Assembly (NCBI GenBank): GCA_046566145.1 | Contig: JBKHXF010000008.1 | Location: 124,001 to 188,000 of the forward strand | Length of the DNA: 64,000 bases | Origin: JBKHXF01 sp046566145 | GTDB lineage: Bacteria > Actinomycetota > Nitriliruptoria > Nitriliruptorales > Nitriliruptoraceae | Direction: 5' to 3' | Shown: positions 61,429 to 64,000 of the stretch, piece after piece | How positions within the stretch are numbered: position 1 is the stretch's first letter | Layout of the letters: the number at the start of each line of letters is the position of its first letter | Translations under genes and position numbers: made by a program | The notes under the pieces: model-generated | What the model was told of the DNA's origin: nothing | The model's input: the letters and a program-made list of their open reading frames with translations, nothing else | Databases searched by the model: none

Positions 61429-63080
61429 ATGCGGAACACGCCGTACCCGGAGCGGGTGCCCCGGACGACGTTGGTGTGGACGGCGCTCAGCGCGAGGCCG
61501 AGGACGTGGCGGGTGTCGCGGGGGTCGACGATCCCGTCGTCCCAGACCCGACCGGTGGCGAACAGCGCGTTGGACTCCGCCTCGATCTGGTCCTCGACCA
61601 TCTTCCGCACGGCGGCGTCCTGCTCGTCGGAGTACGCCTCGCCGCGGTTCTCGGCGGCCGCGCGGGCCACGATCGACAGCACGCCGGCGAGCTGCTGGGG
61701 CCCCATCACGGCGATGTGGTGGTTGGGCCAGGTGAACACGAAGCGCGGGTCGTACGCGCGCCCGGCCATGCCGTAGTTCCCGGCCCCGTACGACGCCCCC
61801 ATCATCAGGGTCAGGTGCGGGACCTCGGAGTTCGTGACCGCGTTGATGAGCTTCGCACCGTCCTTGATGATGCCGCCCTGCTCGTACACGGTCCCGACCA
61901 TGAAGCCGGTGATGTTCTGGCAGAACAGCAGCGGGACGTCACGCTGGTTCGCCAGCTGGATGAACTGGGCGCCCTTCTCGCTCTCCTCGCTGAACAGCAC
62001 GCCGTTGTTGGCCAGCACCCCCACCGGGAAGCCGTGGATCGAGCCCCAGCCGGTCACGAGGTTGGTGCCGTAGGCGGCCTTGAACTCCTCGAAGCGGCTG
62101 CCGTCGAGCACGCGGGCGAGCACCTCGCGCGAGTCGAACGGCTCGCGCAGGTCGACGCTGGCGATGCCGAGCAGCTCGTCGGGGTCGTGCACCGGCTCGT
62201 CCGCCGGCAGCGACGGCCCGGGGCCGAGCTTGGACCAGTCGAGGTGGGCGACGATGCCGCGGGCGATGCGGATCGCGTCGCGCTCGTCCTCGGCGAGGTG
62301 GTCACCGAGGCCGGAGGTGCGTGCGTGCATCTCGGCCCCGCCGAGCTGCTCCTCGTCGGCGTCCTCGCCGGTGGCCATCTTCACCAGCGGCGGCCCGCCG
62401 AGGAACACCTTGGAGCGCTCCCTGATGAGCACCGTGTAGTCGCTCATGCCGGGGACGTACGCGCCGCCGGCGGTCGACGACCCGAACACCACCGAGATCG
62501 TCGGGATGCCGAGCTTCGACTTGCGCGTGAGGTCGTGGAAGGACCGACCACCGGGGACGAAGATGTCCTTCTGGGTGCGCAGGTCGGCGCCGGCGGACTC
62601 GGTGAGGTTGATCGAGGGGAGCCGGTTCTCCTCCGCGATCTGGCTCATCCGCAGGCTCTTCGCGACCGACCACGGGTTCATGGCCCCGCCCTTGACGGTC
62701 GGGTCGGCACCGCCCACCACGCACTCGACGCCGTTGACGACCCCGATGCCGTGGACGGTCGAGCCGCCCACGTGGAACTCCGACCCCCAGCCGGCGAGCC
62801 CGTGCAGCTCGAGCCACGGGGACCCCGGGTCGAGCAGCAGCCCGATGCGCTCCCGCACGGTGAGCTTGCCGCGCCGGCGGTGTCGCGCGAGCTTCTCGGG
62901 GCCCCCGCCGGACGCCGCCTCGGCGAGCGCGGCCTCGACGGTCGCGAGCAGCTCGAGGTTGCCCTCGCGGTTGCGCCGGAAGACCTCGGAGGCGGGGTCG
63001 ACCCGGGTCGGCAGCACGCTGCCGACCGGCGGTCTCGACGACGTCGTCCCGAGCGGGACCGGACCCGTCACGGCTGCCAC
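61425..63080 (-). CDS. Acyl-CoA carboxylase beta subunit (carboxyltransferase, MCC-type)
   Basis: A 551-residue carboxyltransferase with two crotonase-like halves: VVGGADPTVKGGAMNPWSV / GSSTAGGAYVPGMSDYTV in the N-half and GFMVGTVYEQGGIIKDGAKLINAV / SYGAGNYGMAGRAYDPRF in the C-half. The N-terminal NREGNLELLATVEAALAEA and the G-T-x-YE-x-GGI segment are typical of methylcrotonyl-CoA carboxylase beta. The GTG at 63080 was chosen for its GGGAGG 6 bases upstream; GTG at 63071 is possible. An operator-like palindrome lies just upstream. Confidence 0.92.
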   Translation of the reverse strand: MAAVTGPVPLGTTSSRPPVGSVLPTRVDPASEVFRRNREGNLELLATVEAALAEAASGGGPEKLARHRRRGKLTVRERIGLLLDPGSPWLELHGLAGWGSEFHVGGSTVHGIGVVNGVECVVGGADPTVKGGAMNPWSVAKSLRMSQIAEENRLPSINLTESAGADLRTQKDIFVPGGRSFHDLTRKSKLGIPTISVVFGSSTAGGAYVPGMSDYTVLIRERSKVFLGGPPLVKMATGEDADEEQLGGAEMHARTSGLGDHLAEDERDAIRIARGIVAHLDWSKLGPGPSLPADEPVHDPDELLGIASVDLREPFDSREVLARVLDGSRFEEFKAAYGTNLVTGWGSIHGFPVGVLANNGVLFSEESEKGAQFIQLANQRDVPLLFCQNITGFMVGTVYEQGGIIKDGAKLINAVTNSEVPHLTLMMGASYGAGNYGMAGRAYDPRFVFTWPNHHIAVMGPQQLAGVLSIVARAAAENRGEAYSDEQDAAVRKMVEDQIEAESNALFATGRVWDDGIVDPRDTRHVLGLALSAVHTNVVRGTRSGYGVFRM

Positions 63081-63126
63081 CCCACGCCTCCCGAGGCTCT
63101 CGCCGGGGCCTCCCGCCCCGGGACGA

Positions 63127-63157
63127 AACGGAACGATAACACGAGAACCGTTCCGTT
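63127..63157 (-). promoter_or_regulatory. Operator-like inverted repeat upstream of the carboxylase operon
   Basis: Perfect 9-bp arms AACGGAACG (63127-63135) and CGTTCCGTT (63149-63157) separated by 13 bases. A minus-strand TATCGT -10-like hexamer (63134-63139) overlaps the left arm, so a bound dimer would block it. A TetR-family repressor sensing an acyl-CoA is the usual kind of regulator for such operons; none is in the window. Confidence 0.6.
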
Positions 63158-63184
63158 CCGGTCGCGAGCGACCGACGGGGCCGG

Positions 63185-64000
63185 TCAGCGCCGCACGGCC
63201 GGGTCGGACTGCACGGCGCGCAGCCGGACGGTGAAGGCCGAGTCGCCCGACAGGATCCCGGACCGCCCGAGGAGCCGCCCGTGCTCCCAGTTGGCGAGCC
63301 CGAGCTCCGGCCGGTCGAGGGCGTACTGCCCGTCGACCCAGCGGGTGAAGCCGTTGCCCACGTACGGGGCGTCGACGCGCTCGAAGAAGCGCCGGTGGGC
63401 GGCCTCGTCCTCGCTCACCAGCGAGGCGACGAACCGGGGGCTCTGGGCGTTGAACAGCGCGACGGCCTCGTCGACGTCGTCGACCACCACCAGCGTCACC
63501 TCCGGGCTGTCCTCCCACTCCCACTCGCGCCCGAGCGCGTCACCGTCCAACAGCTCCGCGCGCGGCTCCGTGACGGGGCCGCCGGCGCGGGCGACCTGGA
63601 CCTCCTCGCCGAGCCACCCACCGGGCAGCACGGCCTCGTCGCCAGCGCGGACCCACAGCTTCGGCTCGACCCCACGCCGTCCCGCCGCCCGCTCCAGGGC
63701 CGAGAGGAACGCCGGGACGAGCACGTCGGCCGCGGAGCGGACCACGCAGCAGGTGTTGAGGGTGTTGCAGACCTTCCGGTCGAGCGAGTGCTCGACGGCG
63801 AGCGCGAAGGCCTCCACGTCGGCGTCGGCGGCTCCCACGAGCCAGGCTCCACCGGTGCCGTGCAGGCTCACGGGGTTGCCGGCCTGCCGGGCGACCGAGC
63901 CGAGCTGGTGCACCGCCGTGCCGGACCCGCGCGCGACGGCCAGCGCGAGCCGGGGGTCGGCGAACATCGCCCACCCGGCGGCGTGCGCCGGCGAGTCGAC
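63185..64000 (-). CDS. ProA-like aldehyde dehydrogenase family protein, partial
   Basis: Only the C-terminal 271 residues are seen; the frame is open to the right edge of the window. The segments ARGSGTAVHQLGSVARQAG, VSLHGTGGAWLV and DRKVCNTLNTCCVV (probable catalytic Cys) resemble glutamate-5-semialdehyde dehydrogenase (ProA) and its relatives. The double Cys after the active-site region and the C-terminus differ from classical ProA, so a paralogous ALDH is possible. It lies upstream of the carboxylase operon with a 104-base gap holding that operon's operator. Confidence 0.7.
   Translation of the reverse strand, partial: VDSPAHAAGWAMFADPRLALAVARGSGTAVHQLGSVARQAGNPVSLHGTGGAWLVGAADADVEAFALAVEHSLDRKVCNTLNTCCVVRSAADVLVPAFLSALERAAGRRGVEPKLWVRAGDEAVLPGGWLGEEVQVARAGGPVTEPRAELLDGDALGREWEWEDSPEVTLVVVDDVDEAVALFNAQSPRFVASLVSEDEAAHRRFFERVDAPYVGNGFTRWVDGQYALDRPELGLANWEHGRLLGRSGILSGDSAFTVRLRAVQSDPAVRR

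Overview
The window is very G+C-rich DNA (roughly three quarters G+C by eye) with strongly G/C-biased third codon positions, many GTG starts and a complete Pup-proteasome locus. This points to an actinobacterium. Gene order across the Pup locus (mpa, dop, pup, prcB, prcA ... pafA, pafB, pafC ... tatA, tatC, helY) is as I recall it from Mycobacterium. The flanking genes, a TtuA-type tRNA thiolase and a mitochondrial-type aconitase do not look mycobacterial. A deep-branching class such as Nitriliruptoria is my guess; no 16S gene is present to settle it. No tRNA, rRNA, insertion sequence, prophage or CRISPR array was recognised, and the window reads as core chromosome.

Layout. 1-4.1 kb: glycerol/ether-lipid-like cluster (GlpD C-terminus, lipid kinase, Fe-S protein, alkyl-DHAP-synthase-like flavoprotein). 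4.2-20.1 kb: helY, tatC, tatA, two small genes, pafC, pafB, pafA, then a HELQH metallopeptidase coupled to prcA, then prcB, pup, dop and mpa, nearly all on the minus strand. 20.2-22.9 kb: a membrane protein, TrmI (m1A58 tRNA methylase), and a one-chain fusion of a TtuB-like ubiquitin-fold sulfur carrier to a TtuA-like tRNA 2-thiolation enzyme. This fusion is the most striking item. 23-28 kb: two small membrane proteins, aconitase, an M50 protease with a partner. 28-36.8 kb: MBL-like protein plus MDR dehydrogenase, an M15-type lipoprotein, GpmA, HemQ, an ANL enzyme, Nudix, DUF2804. 36.8-41.3 kb: HhH/helical-tail protein, NucS, YchF, UbiB-like kinase. 41.3-48.2 kb: FadD15-like ligase, enoyl-CoA hydratase, PepN, LVIVD-repeat protein. 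48.3-50.9 kb: a large protein that looks like a degenerate asparagine-synthetase-like plus sulfotransferase-like chimera. 51-54.9 kb: RsgA and the TldD/TldE pair. 54.9-64 kb: a sigma region-2-only protein, SDR, acetyl-CoA synthetase, Rid-family protein, acyl-CoA carboxylase alpha/beta pair behind a palindromic operator, and part of a ProA-like aldehyde dehydrogenase.

Regulatory architecture. A -10-like hexamer TANNNT (best form TAGGCT, usually followed by CG) recurs upstream of more than twenty genes. At three it sits only 7-8 nt before the start codon, suggesting leaderless transcripts. Many neighbouring genes overlap by GTGA or ATGA, indicating translational coupling. Several perfect GC-rich hairpins separate convergent genes.
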